From: Bacillota bacterium
GTDB taxonomy: Bacteria > Bacillota > Clostridia > Christensenellales > Aristaeellaceae
Assembly: GCA_023395615.1 (NCBI GenBank)
Contig: JAEWYP010000100.1
Coordinates: forward strand, 1-26,217
DNA: 26,217 nucleotides
Direction of reading: 5' to 3'
Shown here: in pieces, positions 1-8,548 of the stretch
How positions within the stretch are numbered: position 1 is the first letter of the stretch
Layout: each line of letters begins with the position of its first letter
Made by a program: the position numbers and the translations under genes
The notes under the pieces: model-generated
Told to the model about the DNA's origin: nothing
The model's database searches: none
Seen by the model: the letters and a program-made list of their open reading frames with translations, nothing else

Positions 1-47
1 TACCTGCCTTATGCTATCATATATCACGTCGCTTGAACAGAATCGAT

Positions 48-124
48 GGGATTATAGCTCAGTTGGTTAGAGCGCCACGTTGACATCGTGGAGGTCATAG
101 GTTCGAGCCCTACTAATCCCACCA
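48..124 (+). tRNA. tRNA-Val (anticodon GAC), CCA encoded
   Basis: The sequence folds as a full cloverleaf. The acceptor stem GGGATTA pairs perfectly with TAATCCC, the D arm is GCTC/GAGC, and the anticodon stem CCACG/CGTGG encloses the loop TTGACAT with anticodon GAC, which reads GTC and GTT valine codons. The T arm has the loop TTCGAGC; the outermost T-stem pair is an A-C mismatch. Discriminator A and CCA are encoded at 121-124. A TATCAT at 15-20 could be the -10 box, but its -35 would lie outside the window. A strong hairpin terminator follows directly. Confidence 0.97.
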
Positions 125-132
125 TACAAAAC

Positions 133-180
133 CACATCCCGTGTCATTGTACAATGACACGGGATGTGCTTCTTTATTTT
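133..180 (+). terminator. Rho-independent terminator of tRNA-Val, perfect palindrome
   Basis: Two 18-base arms (133-150 and 151-168) are exact reverse complements with no spacer, so the RNA forms a long perfect stem with a minimal loop. The T-rich stretch CTTCTTTATTTT follows to 180. It begins nine bases after the tRNA CCA end. Reading the other way it is not T-rich enough to be a good terminator for the opposing gene. Confidence 0.85.
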
Positions 181-245
181 GTGAGTTTAAGCTACTCCCT
201 TGATTTAATTATTCGCGTTCCTCGCCGTTGAATCCAAAAGCATTT

Positions 246-755
246 CTATCCCTGAAAGATAGGATCTGTTAACAAGTCGTTTAACCGGATAATTTTGCTG
301 CCTTTGCTTTCATAATAACGCAGCATTCCTTCAATTTTCTTTTTATCATAACTGGTTATACAGTCGGATAGGATGAAGACATTATAATTCACTTTGCGCA
401 AATTGTAACAGGTTGATTTTACACAAGCAGTGGCATCCGCTCCGGTAACGTAAAAATCTGATATGGCATTATTATGAATGAAGGCTTCCAGTTCTTCACA
501 GGTTAATGCGTTCCCCTTTGACTTTGTGAATATATTCTGAGATGCGATGATTAAATCGGAAGCAAGTTCGGCTCCATGTGTATTCGGTTTAAAAGTTCTC
601 GTGCCATCCGACAGGTTCTCATGCCTGACATAGATGACATGGATATCATGTTGAACCGCCCAATGAATTGCTTTGTTAATATTATCAATGATATCCTTGT
701 AATTCTTTGTGATGTCATTTTGGATGTCAATGATTACCAAAGCTTTATTTCGCAT
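246..755 (-). CDS. Isochorismatase/nicotinamidase-family cysteine hydrolase
   Basis: The product is 169 residues. The N-terminal strand LVIIDIQNDI carries the catalytic Asp (residue 10). FTKSKGNAL carries the likely active-site Lys (residue 78), and GADATACVKST carries the nucleophile Cys (residue 111) in the family's G-x-x-x-x-x-C-V setting, so the Asp-Lys-Cys triad is present. The family hydrolyses C-N or ether bonds in isochorismate, nicotinamide, N-carbamoyl compounds and similar small molecules in the cytoplasm; the substrate cannot be told from sequence. An upstream GTG at 758 is also in frame, but AGGAGG at 763-768 lies seven bases from the ATG at 755 and only four from the GTG, so the ATG is chosen. 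The gene is clearly more AT-rich than the rest of the window, which suggests recent acquisition. It stands alone. Confidence 0.88.
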   Translation of the reverse strand: MRNKALVIIDIQNDITKNYKDIIDNINKAIHWAVQHDIHVIYVRHENLSDGTRTFKPNTHGAELASDLIIASQNIFTKSKGNALTCEELEAFIHNNAISDFYVTGADATACVKSTCYNLRKVNYNVFILSDCITSYDKKKIEGMLRYYESKGSKIIRLNDLLTDPIFQG

Positions 756-810
756 CACGTTTCCTCCTGACAGATGATTAATTGATTTTCAGTTCTATTT
801 TACACTGCAA

Positions 811-834
811 ATGTTGACAACTATATGTCAACAT
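811..834. promoter_or_regulatory. Inverted-repeat operator upstream of the isochorismatase-like gene
   Basis: ATGTTGACA, six bases, then TGTCAACAT form a perfect 9-bp inverted repeat 56 bases upstream of the start codon. On the minus strand the right arm supplies a TTGTCA -35-like box. A weak TAGAAC -10 lies 17 bases downstream, so a bound repressor would cover the promoter. The size suits a dimeric regulator of the TetR, MarR or GntR type, but no such gene is adjacent. The promoter reading is tentative. Confidence 0.5.
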
Positions 835-1021
835 TACAGAGTATATCGTAATACTTTTTGTTGATTCCGTCGCTTCTTAATGCAAGCAGTCTTCCATTGC
901 GCTCCTTAGCACCGTGCCTGCGGCGCCGTTTTCTGTCGGCCACTACCCTGATTCGTCGGTTTGTATTACCTATTCACCGGATTGCGAACCGTTTCCTTGC
1001 CCTTACGCTCAAGAAAGATAA
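835..1021. other. Intergenic stretch without a supported gene
   Basis: Between the operator and the terminator of the next operon there is a plus-strand open frame (858-1073), but it has no ribosome binding site, its translation is biased in composition, and it runs through the terminator hairpin. I see no gene in this stretch. The reverse strand shows a short coding-like but interrupted patch that I cannot assign to any family. Confidence 0.5.
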
Positions 1022-1062
1022 ACTAAAAAGGGCAGAACCGTTCAACGATCCGACTCTGCCCT
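1022..1062 (-). terminator. Terminator of the LplB/YtcP-type sugar transporter operon
   Basis: On the minus strand AGGGCAGA (1055-1062) pairs with TCTGCCCT (1029-1036) around an 18-base loop, followed by CTTTTTAG. It lies about 65 bases downstream of the stop codon of the last permease gene. Confidence 0.75.
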
Positions 1063-1128
1063 CTTTGATATAATATCGCTATCTTTTAATGTGTTTTTCC
1101 GTAGCTAATTTGAGGTATTTCTGTTTTC

Positions 1129-2016
1129 TTACCCCTTCACGCTGCCCAGCACGATGCCTTTCACGAAGTACCTTTGCAGGAACGGGTATACCAGAATGAT
1201 CGGAAGCGACCCGAGGAAAATCTGTGCGGAGCGCAGGGTGCGGTCCGAAATGGTGGCGAGCTGTTGAATTTCCTCGCGGCTCAGCATGCTGTAGGCGCGC
1301 TGCACAACGATGGTCTGGATATAGCTTTGCAGGGGGTAATGCTCCGGGTTGTTCATCAGAATTAAACCATCAAACCAGCTGTTCCAGTGCCCTACCAGAG
1401 AAAACAGCAGCACGGTGGCAATCGCCGCCATGGAGGTGGGCACGTAAATGACCCACAGGATTCGCCATTGCCCGGCACCATCAATGCAGGCAGCTTCCGC
1501 AAGCTCTTTGGGGATCTCTCGGAAAAAGTTGAGCATCAGGATTACGCTGAAAACGGGCACTGCCCCGGGCAGTACCAGAGCCCAAATCGTGTCCAGCATT
1601 TTATACTGCCGGATCGCCATGTACCAGGGGATCAGGCCGCCGCTGAACAGCATGGTGATGAAGAAAAACCACGCATAGAACGACCGCGCGCGGAATTCTG
1701 TTCTTTCTTTGGAGAGGGGGAATGCGCACAGGATGATCAACAGCAGGTTGATTCCGCCGCCCAGCAGAATCCTTTCCAGCGATACGAGCATCGACATCCA
1801 GAACTGGGAGCGCTTAATCACGTAATCATAAGAATTCAGCGAAAAATCGACCGGCCAGAAAGTGACGACGCCCGTGGCGGCTGCCGTGCTGGAACTGAGG
1901 GAGAGCGCTGCGATATGAATGACCGGGATCAGGCACGAAAGCGCCGCCAGAGACAGGATGATGATATTAATGAGGTTGAACCAGTCGAATCGTTTAACGC
2001 GAAGCCTCGCAAGCAA
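1129..2016 (-). CDS. Carbohydrate ABC transporter permease, YtcP-like (CUT1 family)
   Basis: An inner-membrane permease of about 295 residues with six predicted helices. It carries the cytoplasmic EAA loop, here LAEAACIDGAGQWRILWVIYVP in outline, which docks onto the ATPase, and ends in the VKGIVLGSVKG tail typical of YtcP-type partners of LplB. The open frame extends upstream to 2085 and would overlap the previous gene by 56 bases. A TTG at 2016 is preceded by AGAGGTGAG, which directly follows the stop codon of the upstream permease, so TTG is the better start and gives the usual family length. It is the third gene of the binding protein-permease-permease operon; no ATPase gene is present, so a shared ATPase must be encoded elsewhere. 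The substrate is probably an oligosaccharide. Confidence 0.9.
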   Translation of the reverse strand: MLARLRVKRFDWFNLINIIILSLAALSCLIPVIHIAALSLSSSTAAATGVVTFWPVDFSLNSYDYVIKRSQFWMSMLVSLERILLGGGINLLLIILCAFPLSKERTEFRARSFYAWFFFITMLFSGGLIPWYMAIRQYKMLDTIWALVLPGAVPVFSVILMLNFFREIPKELAEAACIDGAGQWRILWVIYVPTSMAAIATVLLFSLVGHWNSWFDGLILMNNPEHYPLQSYIQTIVVQRAYSMLSREEIQQLATISDRTLRSAQIFLGSLPIILVYPFLQRYFVKGIVLGSVKG

Positions 2017-2029
2017 CGTACTCACCTCT

Positions 2030-2926
2030 TCAGAATATGCGGTAATCAGCGAAACGGTAGGCGCAGAAGTAGGCCACGGAAACAAACACGAACGAGATGA
2101 CCGACTTGAAAAGCCCTACGGCGGTCGCCACCCCAAACTGCGCGTCCAGCATGCCGATGCGGTATACAAAGGTGTCGATGATGTCGCCCGATTCGTATAC
2201 GGTCGGGCTGTACAGGTTAAACACCTGATCGAAACCCGCGTTCAGCAGATTGCCAAGGCTTAACACCATCAGCAACACAATCACCATACGCATGCCGGGC
2301 AGCGTAACGTGCAGCGTCTGCTTCCAGCGGTTCGCCCCGTCGATCTGCGCCGCTTCATACAGGTTGGGGTCAATGCCCGTGATGGCGGCCAGATATACGA
2401 TGGTTCCATATCCGAACTCTTTCCAAGTTTCGGAAAAGATCAGCGTGAAACGAAACCAGTGGTTATCGCCCAGAAAAAACACAGGGTCTCCGCCTGTTAA
2501 TTTGATGAATTTATTCACCAGCCCGTCGGAAGGCGACAACATATCAATCAGGATGCCTCCGAGCACAACCCAGGAGAGGAAGTGGGGCAGATAGATCGTG
2601 GTTTGAATCAAACTCTTAAAACGCTTGTTCTTCATTTCGTTGATGAGAATCGCGAAAATGATGGGCACAATCAGCCCCAGGACGATTTTATAGGACGCGA
2701 TTACAACCGTGTTATTAATGACGGAAAGAAAATTGGGTAAATGAAACACATAATCGAAGTTATCCAGACCGATCCACTTCTGGTTCCCGAAAAGTCCCTT
2801 GGCTGGGATGAACTTTTGAAACGCGATCACGATACCCGCCATGGGGATATAGTGGAACATCAGCAGCAGGATGACACCCGGCAGGATCATCAGATGCAGG
2901 GGAATCTCACGCTTGAATTTCAGCAT
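2030..2926 (-). CDS. Carbohydrate ABC transporter permease, LplB-like (CUT1 family)
   Basis: The product is 298 residues with six predicted membrane helices, starting with a short cytoplasmic N-terminus and the helix LMILPGVILLLMFHYIP typical of LplB-type permeases. The EAA loop is seen at residues 190-214 (YEAAQIDGANRWKQTLHVTLP). It pairs with the YtcP-like permease to form the membrane channel. An AGGAAG lies nine bases before the ATG. The stop codon is 13 bases before the TTG start of the next permease, so the two are probably translationally coupled. A stem-loop separates it from the binding protein gene upstream. Confidence 0.93.
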   Translation of the reverse strand: MLKFKREIPLHLMILPGVILLLMFHYIPMAGIVIAFQKFIPAKGLFGNQKWIGLDNFDYVFHLPNFLSVINNTVVIASYKIVLGLIVPIIFAILINEMKNKRFKSLIQTTIYLPHFLSWVVLGGILIDMLSPSDGLVNKFIKLTGGDPVFFLGDNHWFRFTLIFSETWKEFGYGTIVYLAAITGIDPNLYEAAQIDGANRWKQTLHVTLPGMRMVIVLLMVLSLGNLLNAGFDQVFNLYSPTVYESGDIIDTFVYRIGMLDAQFGVATAVGLFKSVISFVFVSVAYFCAYRFADYRIF

Positions 2927-2963
2927 TTGCGTACACTTCCTGTGGCAGCGTTATTTGGAACAG

Positions 2964-3001
2964 GAAAGGGAAAGGCGACCGAAACGGTACCTTTCCCTTT
3001 C
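2964..3001 (-). other. Intergenic stem-loop between binding protein and permease genes
   Basis: Twelve-base arms 2964-2975 and 2990-3001 are perfectly complementary, with an inner ACCG/CGGT stem and AAA loop. No U-run follows on the transcribed strand, so it is not a clear terminator. Such stem-loops after binding protein genes are known to protect the upstream mRNA and raise binding protein output over permeases, as in malE-malF; that role is inferred here. Confidence 0.6.
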
Positions 3002-3017
3002 GCTGGCAAGGGATCGC

Positions 3018-4682
3018 TTATTTTGCGGAACTCAGGGAGGCATACCAGTCATTCACTTCATTGGTGATGTCCTGTCCGCCAAGCTGGTACCAGTTGTTCA
3101 CGAAGGTATCAAATTCGTCGATCGGCGCAGCGCCCATGATGATTTTGATAAACGCTTCTTTTTCCATCTGTTCCAGCGTAGCCTGCCGTTCCACCATGGT
3201 TTCTGTCGGCGCGCCCGTGAACGATTCAACCATCAGCTGGCCGTTGTCACGGTAGGCCTTCAGGATGTTGTACACACCGTCTACCCCGTAAATCTTGTCC
3301 CAGCCCCATACGGAGCCGTCGCCAGCCAGATAGGCTTCCACGTTGGATTCGATCACGGCGGCTTCGCCAACCAGCTTGTCCAGCGTATTGGTGTTGCGGG
3401 CGGCTTCGATCTGCAGGAAGGCGTTCAGGTTTTTATACGGCGGATAGGGCGTTACAGGAGAGAACTTCCATACGCTCGTATTGCCGTTTTCGGCGGGCAT
3501 GTAATACTTGGAGAAATCGTTGGTCTCGCCCCAGTTCTTCTCCAGATGCATATTCACCATCTTCACAACCGCTTCGGGGTGTTCGTAACCCTTGCGAACG
3601 GCGAAGTAAAGGCTGGTGCGGAACTGGAGGGGAACGGAAACCTTCGTATCGTCGCAGCTGGGAATCGCCAGGCTGATCCAGTCCGCGGTGGGATCGTTGT
3701 TGTAGTTCTGGTTCAGCGGGTACAGCGGGTTCCACTGCTCGCCAAAGTCAATGCCAAGCTTTCCGGCGGCGATCGTTTCAGCTACTTTGGAACCGTCTTT
3801 TACGCCAAACTCCTGGTCAATCTCGCCATTTTTGTACATTTCAGCCAGCGCGGCCAGCGCGACTTTGGTTTCGGGCTGAACGCTGCCATAGGCCAGTTTG
3901 CCATCGGCGGTCTTCATCCAGTAGTTGGGATAAGCATGATAACCGGCGAAGAAACCTTCCACGCCCATGCAGCCGGCATAGAGACCTTTCGTAATCGCAA
4001 GGCCGTAGGTGTCGTTCACGCCATTGCCATCCGGGTCCTTCGTGGCAAACGCGTTGGACACGGCCAGCAGTTCCTGCATCGTGGTGGGGGCTTGGAGGCC
4101 CAACTTTTTCAGCCAGTCATTGCGAATCCACAGGAACTGCGCGCTCTCGATGGAGGCGTCCAAGTTCGGGATCGCCATCAGCTTGCCGTTAAAAGTGGCG
4201 GAATCCAGCACGGAAGAGCCTTCCTCGGAGTAGCACTGGCGGGTCAGGTCGGACGCATACTGTTCAAAGTAAAGCGTCATATCCTCGATCATGTCCGCAT
4301 CCGCCAGCTGTTTTAGCTGGGAGGCCGTTACGGGGATTACATCGGGGAGATCGCCGGAAGCCAGCGTAACGTTGATCTTCTGCTTGTAGGCGTCATCCGT
4401 ATAACCGCCCTGAACCGTCCACGCATAGGATACGTTGATACCCAGCGCATCCGCGTAAAGATCCAGCCAACGGTTGGATTCCATGGTTTCGTTCGGGGTC
4501 TTGGGCAGCACGTTGCTCGTTAAGTCGTTATCCACCGCACGAACGAACGTGATGTTGATGGCCGGATCGTACTTGCCAAGCGGATCCGCGCTTTCGCCAA
4601 CGGCGGAAAGGAGCGGCAGGCTCAACAGCGCAAGCGTGAGCACGACGGCAACGAATTTTTTCCCCGCGCTTTTGTACATCAT
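3018..4682 (-). CDS. Extracellular solute-binding protein, family 1 (LplA/AlgQ-like), sugar ABC importer
   Basis: The product is 554 residues, the long class of oligosaccharide-binding proteins that accompany LplB/YtcP permeases. The first 30 or so residues form a signal peptide (MMYKSAGKKF, a hydrophobic run, then LLSAVGESA). The mature part has the family's substrate-binding features, including PNETMESNRWLDLYADALGI near the start, LWIRNDWLKKLGLQAPTT and the Ca-site-like DPDGNGVNDTYGLA. The open frame extends to 4730, but AAGGAGG six bases before the ATG at 4682 settles the start. There is no lipobox cysteine, unusual for a Gram-positive binding protein. It is the first gene of the transporter operon and has its own promoter just upstream, after the response regulator gene. 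The exact sugar is unknown. Confidence 0.93.
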   Translation of the reverse strand: MMYKSAGKKFVAVVLTLALLSLPLLSAVGESADPLGKYDPAINITFVRAVDNDLTSNVLPKTPNETMESNRWLDLYADALGINVSYAWTVQGGYTDDAYKQKINVTLASGDLPDVIPVTASQLKQLADADMIEDMTLYFEQYASDLTRQCYSEEGSSVLDSATFNGKLMAIPNLDASIESAQFLWIRNDWLKKLGLQAPTTMQELLAVSNAFATKDPDGNGVNDTYGLAITKGLYAGCMGVEGFFAGYHAYPNYWMKTADGKLAYGSVQPETKVALAALAEMYKNGEIDQEFGVKDGSKVAETIAAGKLGIDFGEQWNPLYPLNQNYNNDPTADWISLAIPSCDDTKVSVPLQFRTSLYFAVRKGYEHPEAVVKMVNMHLEKNWGETNDFSKYYMPAENGNTSVWKFSPVTPYPPYKNLNAFLQIEAARNTNTLDKLVGEAAVIESNVEAYLAGDGSVWGWDKIYGVDGVYNILKAYRDNGQLMVESFTGAPTETMVERQATLEQMEKEAFIKIIMGAAPIDEFDTFVNNWYQLGGQDITNEVNDWYASLSSAK

Positions 4683-4738
4683 GGGAAACCTCCTTCTTTT
4701 TTTCAACGGCGCCTTTTCGGTCGCCCTCATTACTAAAA

Positions 4739-4767
4739 AGTATAGGGGAAAAAGAAGGCGTTCTCAA
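4739..4767 (-). promoter_or_regulatory. Sigma-A type promoter of the binding protein-permease operon
   Basis: On the minus strand TTGAGA (4762-4767) and TATACT (4739-4744) are separated by 17 bases. Transcription would start about 50 bases before the binding protein ATG. It sits between the response regulator gene and the transporter it probably controls, so this is the likely target of that regulator. Confidence 0.65.
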
Positions 4768-4859
4768 TCGGTTCCTTTTTGGATGCTGCTCCAATATCGA
4801 CCGGTTTTAAAATCACAATTGGTCTCAAGTTATCCTGAATTGACATCGTTGATGTTTCT

Positions 4860-6587
4860 TTACGTGGAGGTGTCGGAACGGGCAGGGGTTCTTTTCTGAA
4901 TGTGTGCAGAGCGGTATTCCTGCGGCGCCATGCCCGTCGCTTTTCGGAAAAAGCGCGTGAAGGAACCGGCATTGTCATACCCGACAGCGGCCGCGATATC
5001 CTGTATTTTCACGTTGTCGCCTACAAGCAGTTCTCCGGCGCGTTTTGCGCGCATATGTTCGATGTAGTCGGACAGGTTAACCCCTGTTGCCTGCTTAAAC
5101 AGACGCGACAGATAGGAGGGGTTCAGATAGACACGCTCAGCCAGCCGAACCAGCGACAGATCTTCGTTCAGGTGGGACGAAACAAACTCCTGCACATAGG
5201 CGACGGCAGTGTCCGTGCGCTGCTTTCCGGTTTCTTTCCGGAGGGCGAAAAGGAGGTGGATCATGTTTGCCAGATAGTCTGCCGCTTCAGACCAGCTCGG
5301 AAAACTGTCCGGGCGCGTCAACTGATTTTGTCCGATGTGAAATGCCAGTTCCACGGTAAGACGGTGGCTGTTAATATAAGAAAGCAGCGTCAACGCAACC
5401 CGCAGGTAAGCCTCTGTTGCCAGACCACTGTTTCGGCTGGGCTCCCGGCGCAGATAATCGGAGATGGGGCGACATACGTCCAGACAGCTTTCTTCCGTAC
5501 CGGAATGCAGCTGGATTTTGAGAATCTCATCAAACGGCTGGCTGAGCAGCTCCTCCATTTGCAGGTCGGCTTCATTATTAGGCAACAGACCGGCGGGCGA
5601 ACCGTGCCCGAAAAGCGCGCTGTTAAATTCCGTATCTGTCAGCAGGACTTCGGTCCCGTTTCCCGTTTGAACGCTGAGTAGACGTGACAGCTTTTCGTAA
5701 TGATGAGCGATCCTTTTCCAGGCAATCGCATGCTCGGTGAAGATCAGGCTGACGGTATCGTTGATGGACGCCTTGCAGGCATTCTGCACCAGCTCCAGGG
5801 TCCCTTTCAGGAAAACGGTGGCGTCTCGGTAGCGCTGCTCATCTGCCGGCTCGTCTCCCTGCGCGGGTGGCTTGGGTTGCAGCAGGGTAACCAGCATCCC
5901 TTCCTCGTCAAACACCGTCAGGGTCAGGAAAGCGCCCCCCAGATACATGTTGATAATCCAATGAAGGGACAATTGCAGCTGCATCAGCAGAGAATAGTCC
6001 GCCGCCGCCGCGTTGTGATCCAGCCTTCCGAGCAGCAGAAACACGGGGGCCTGCCGGTCCAGGTGAATATCCAGTTTCTGAAACAGCTCAGTATCCGTCG
6101 CACTCTCCGGAGAGCCATGCAGCAGGCGCAGGCAGTACTCCTTCTGGAACGCTTCCCGTGCCGTGTGCATCTCCTGTTGCACGCGCCGCATCAGGTCCTT
6201 GTCGGCTGCCTGGCTCCTGATCTCCTCCAGCGTATCCCGGACCGCCGCCAGCACCTTGTCGTGCGGCTCGCTTTTCAGGATGTATTTCGTGCCGGGATAT
6301 TTAATGGCCTGATACACCAGATCGAAATCATTATAGCCAGTCAAGAAAATCACGCTGCAGTTAGGCCAATTGCGGTGAATCTGTTCCAGCAATTGCAGCC
6401 CGTCCATCCCCGGCATGTGGATATCGGAGAGCACCACGTCCATACGTGTGCGGCGAAGCCAGTCGATCGCTTCCTCTCCGCAGTACGCCTTATACACGTC
6501 CAGGTCCATGTCCCGGCAGCCCTGTAACAGTTCTGCCATGCCGTTGGTAATAAATTCTTCGTCGTCTACCACCAGCAAACGATACAT
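4860..6587 (-). CDS. AraC-family response regulator (YesN type)
   Basis: The product is 575 residues. Residues 1-120 form a receiver domain with the acidic pair D8/D9, phosphoacceptor D55 in VVLSDIHMPGMDG, and the conserved Lys in KYILKSE. A long middle linker follows, then a two-helix-turn-helix AraC DNA-binding domain at about 470-565 (LSLVRLAERVYLNPSYLSRLF and IQDIAAAVGYDNAGSFTRFFRKATG in outline). The start codon lies one base after the kinase stop codon, so the two are cotranscribed and coupled. By analogy with YesMN-type systems it would activate the adjacent sugar importer when the kinase senses the extracellular sugar. No clear terminator separates it from the transporter genes, so some readthrough is expected. 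Confidence 0.95.
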   Translation of the reverse strand: MYRLLVVDDEEFITNGMAELLQGCRDMDLDVYKAYCGEEAIDWLRRTRMDVVLSDIHMPGMDGLQLLEQIHRNWPNCSVIFLTGYNDFDLVYQAIKYPGTKYILKSEPHDKVLAAVRDTLEEIRSQAADKDLMRRVQQEMHTAREAFQKEYCLRLLHGSPESATDTELFQKLDIHLDRQAPVFLLLGRLDHNAAAADYSLLMQLQLSLHWIINMYLGGAFLTLTVFDEEGMLVTLLQPKPPAQGDEPADEQRYRDATVFLKGTLELVQNACKASINDTVSLIFTEHAIAWKRIAHHYEKLSRLLSVQTGNGTEVLLTDTEFNSALFGHGSPAGLLPNNEADLQMEELLSQPFDEILKIQLHSGTEESCLDVCRPISDYLRREPSRNSGLATEAYLRVALTLLSYINSHRLTVELAFHIGQNQLTRPDSFPSWSEAADYLANMIHLLFALRKETGKQRTDTAVAYVQEFVSSHLNEDLSLVRLAERVYLNPSYLSRLFKQATGVNLSDYIEHMRAKRAGELLVGDNVKIQDIAAAVGYDNAGSFTRFFRKATGMAPQEYRSAHIQKRTPARSDTST

Positions 6588-6588
6588 T

Positions 6589-8325
6589 TTACAGGCTCTC
6601 TCCTTTCTGGCTGTGAATCGTCAGGGTGACGCACAGGCCACCCATTTCGCTTCGCCCGATCTGTAAACCGCTTTCGCTGCCGTAGACAAGCACCAGCCTG
6701 CGGTGAATGTTCATCATGCCTGTAATTTCCGCCGCATCCGAATCGTCGGCCGTCGTTACGGACAATTGGGCAATCTGCTCATCGGTCAGGTCCTGCCCGT
6801 TATCTTCGATAATAATCTGGAGGCAATCGTCGTCGCAGAGGTAACGGACGCGAATTTTTCCTTCTTTGGTTCGTTTGCTTACGCCATGCTCAAAGGCGTT
6901 TTCCAGAATGGGCTGAAGAATCAGCCGGGGCACGGCCAGGTCGGCAAACGGTTCGGGGCAATCCGGGAAATCGACGCTTAACCGTTTGGAAAACCGCATC
7001 TGTTGGATTGCGGCATAGGTTTGCGCGTGCTTTACATCTGCGCGGAGAGGAACCATATCGGAACCGTTGCGCGTGATAAACTGGTAGTATTCTCCCAGAA
7101 GCCTGGAAAACTCGATCAGGTGGTCGTCGCCCACTTTGGCCATGGTGTTGATGATGAACAGGCTGTTATACAGAAAATGAGGATTGATCTGCGTTTGCAG
7201 TTGCTTCAGCTCCGCCCTTTGCGTTAAAAATTTCTGACGGATCAACTGATCGATCAAACTGCTGAGTTTGCCGACCATCTCGTTGAAATGGTCGAACAGG
7301 TATCCGAACTCATCGCCGCTCTCGTGAGCAAGCTTCACATCCATATTGCCGTTTTCCAGCTCCCGGAACGCGTCGACCAGCTTATACAGGGGCCGGTGCA
7401 TGTATTTATACATGGACAATGTATAGATAAGCGCAACGCAGAGGGCCGATACGAGCACCACCCAAAACCAGAAGGAAGGGGTGTTGGTGACCGAAAGGAG
7501 GGAATGCATCGGCATATAACGGATCATTTGAGTATGAAGCTTATCCGAGGATGCGACGGCACGGTAGTAACGCTCGTTGTTGTCTGTTATCTGCTCGAAG
7601 TGATCTTCCTCAACCAGCGGAACCGTATCCGACAGATAGAGCGCTGCGCTGGTTTCATGGTCGGGAATCAGTCCGTCTTCGTTGAAGATCAGGATGGTAT
7701 GGCTACCGTCATAAATATTCAAGGTGTTCAACGATTCCCCTAAAGTCGCTGTATTCAATCGAATCTCGATCATATACAACGGGTTGCGGCCTGTCAGGCT
7801 GCCCTCCTGCAGAGTGGTCAGACAATAATCATCGTTATATTTTACGATGGGGGAGACTCCGATTCCCCTGGGCAGACGTACGTTCAGAAAATGCTCCTCA
7901 TCCAACGGGCCGACGCCCTCCGGGGAGGAGACGGTGCGCCCGAAGGCGAGGATATGGGCGCGAACATCGCGGATATAGGGGCTGCTGGTACGAATGGTGT
8001 TCAGCCGTTGCTGGAGATTGTTCATACTGACCACCCGGGAATAGGTATCCATGATTTCCCAACGGATCGCCAGCTTATTCAGGTCAACGTCGTTGAGACA
8101 ATCAAACTGCAACAGCCTCATTTGCGTGATGGAATCTTCCAACCGGTTTAAATAGGCGTGCATTTGCGTAATTGTGGTTCGCGCAAGGTTGTCATCCATA
8201 TTTTTCATCCAAAGCTGATAAATAAGGATGCTGGTGGTATACATCGGGATCAGCACCAGAAGAAATACCAGCAAAAGCCGGTAGAATACGCTGTGAATAT
8301 GTAGATGTTTCCTTGCGGTTACCAT
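6589..8325 (-). CDS. Sensor histidine kinase (YesM type, HisKA_7TM-less LytS/YesM class)
   Basis: The product is 578 residues. A first transmembrane helix (about 15-38) is followed by a large extracellular sensor region (40-280, dCache-like in size), a second helix (285-303), a HAMP linker, and the His_kinase domain with phosphoacceptor H383 in TQINPHFLYNSLFIINTM. The C-terminal ATPase domain shows VPRLILQPILENAFEHG (N box) and the G box IIEDNGQDL. An ATG at 8331 is also in frame, but AGGGGG at 8332-8337 abuts it with no spacer and sits six bases from the ATG at 8325, so the latter is chosen. It forms a two-gene signalling unit with the AraC response regulator downstream and heads the whole minus-strand cluster. 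Confidence 0.94.
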   Translation of the reverse strand: MVTARKHLHIHSVFYRLLLVFLLVLIPMYTTSILIYQLWMKNMDDNLARTTITQMHAYLNRLEDSITQMRLLQFDCLNDVDLNKLAIRWEIMDTYSRVVSMNNLQQRLNTIRTSSPYIRDVRAHILAFGRTVSSPEGVGPLDEEHFLNVRLPRGIGVSPIVKYNDDYCLTTLQEGSLTGRNPLYMIEIRLNTATLGESLNTLNIYDGSHTILIFNEDGLIPDHETSAALYLSDTVPLVEEDHFEQITDNNERYYRAVASSDKLHTQMIRYMPMHSLLSVTNTPSFWFWVVLVSALCVALIYTLSMYKYMHRPLYKLVDAFRELENGNMDVKLAHESGDEFGYLFDHFNEMVGKLSSLIDQLIRQKFLTQRAELKQLQTQINPHFLYNSLFIINTMAKVGDDHLIEFSRLLGEYYQFITRNGSDMVPLRADVKHAQTYAAIQQMRFSKRLSVDFPDCPEPFADLAVPRLILQPILENAFEHGVSKRTKEGKIRVRYLCDDDCLQIIIEDNGQDLTDEQIAQLSVTTADDSDAAEITGMMNIHRRLVLVYGSESGLQIGRSEMGGLCVTLTIHSQKGESL

Positions 8326-8382
8326 TTTCATCCCCCTGTCGTAATCATTTCGGTGGTAACGTATGTTTACGGCGCATAGGCC

Positions 8383-8395
8383 TGAAACGCTTACA
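8383..8395 (-). promoter_or_regulatory. Candidate cre (CcpA) site in the kinase gene leader
   Basis: On the minus strand TGTAAGCGTTTCA fits twelve of fourteen positions of the catabolite-responsive consensus TGWAARCGYTWNCW, failing at the last two. It lies between the promoter and the kinase start codon, where CcpA binding would block elongation. This would put the sugar system under carbon catabolite repression. Recognition is by eye only. Confidence 0.4.
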
Positions 8396-8548
8396 AAACG
8401 GTAAACGGGCGAGAATCCGGCACGGCGGCGGGCTGTGCGATTTCCGCTCCGTCATTCGCCCTGGAGATAAAGGCGGAATGAATATGCAATACTCCGGCTT
8501 ACCGCGAGTCGGAGTGAATATAATCCTGTTTTCTATGCTATCTCGTTT

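Noticed and set aside
858..1073. Plus-strand frame of 71 codons with a basic, Leu/Arg-rich product
   Set aside because: No ribosome binding site, overlap with the operon terminator, and no recognisable family.
2871..4316. Plus-strand open frame of 481 codons opposite the binding protein and permease genes
   Set aside because: It is a shadow of the minus-strand binding protein gene. It has no ribosome binding site, runs across an intergenic hairpin and its composition fits no family.
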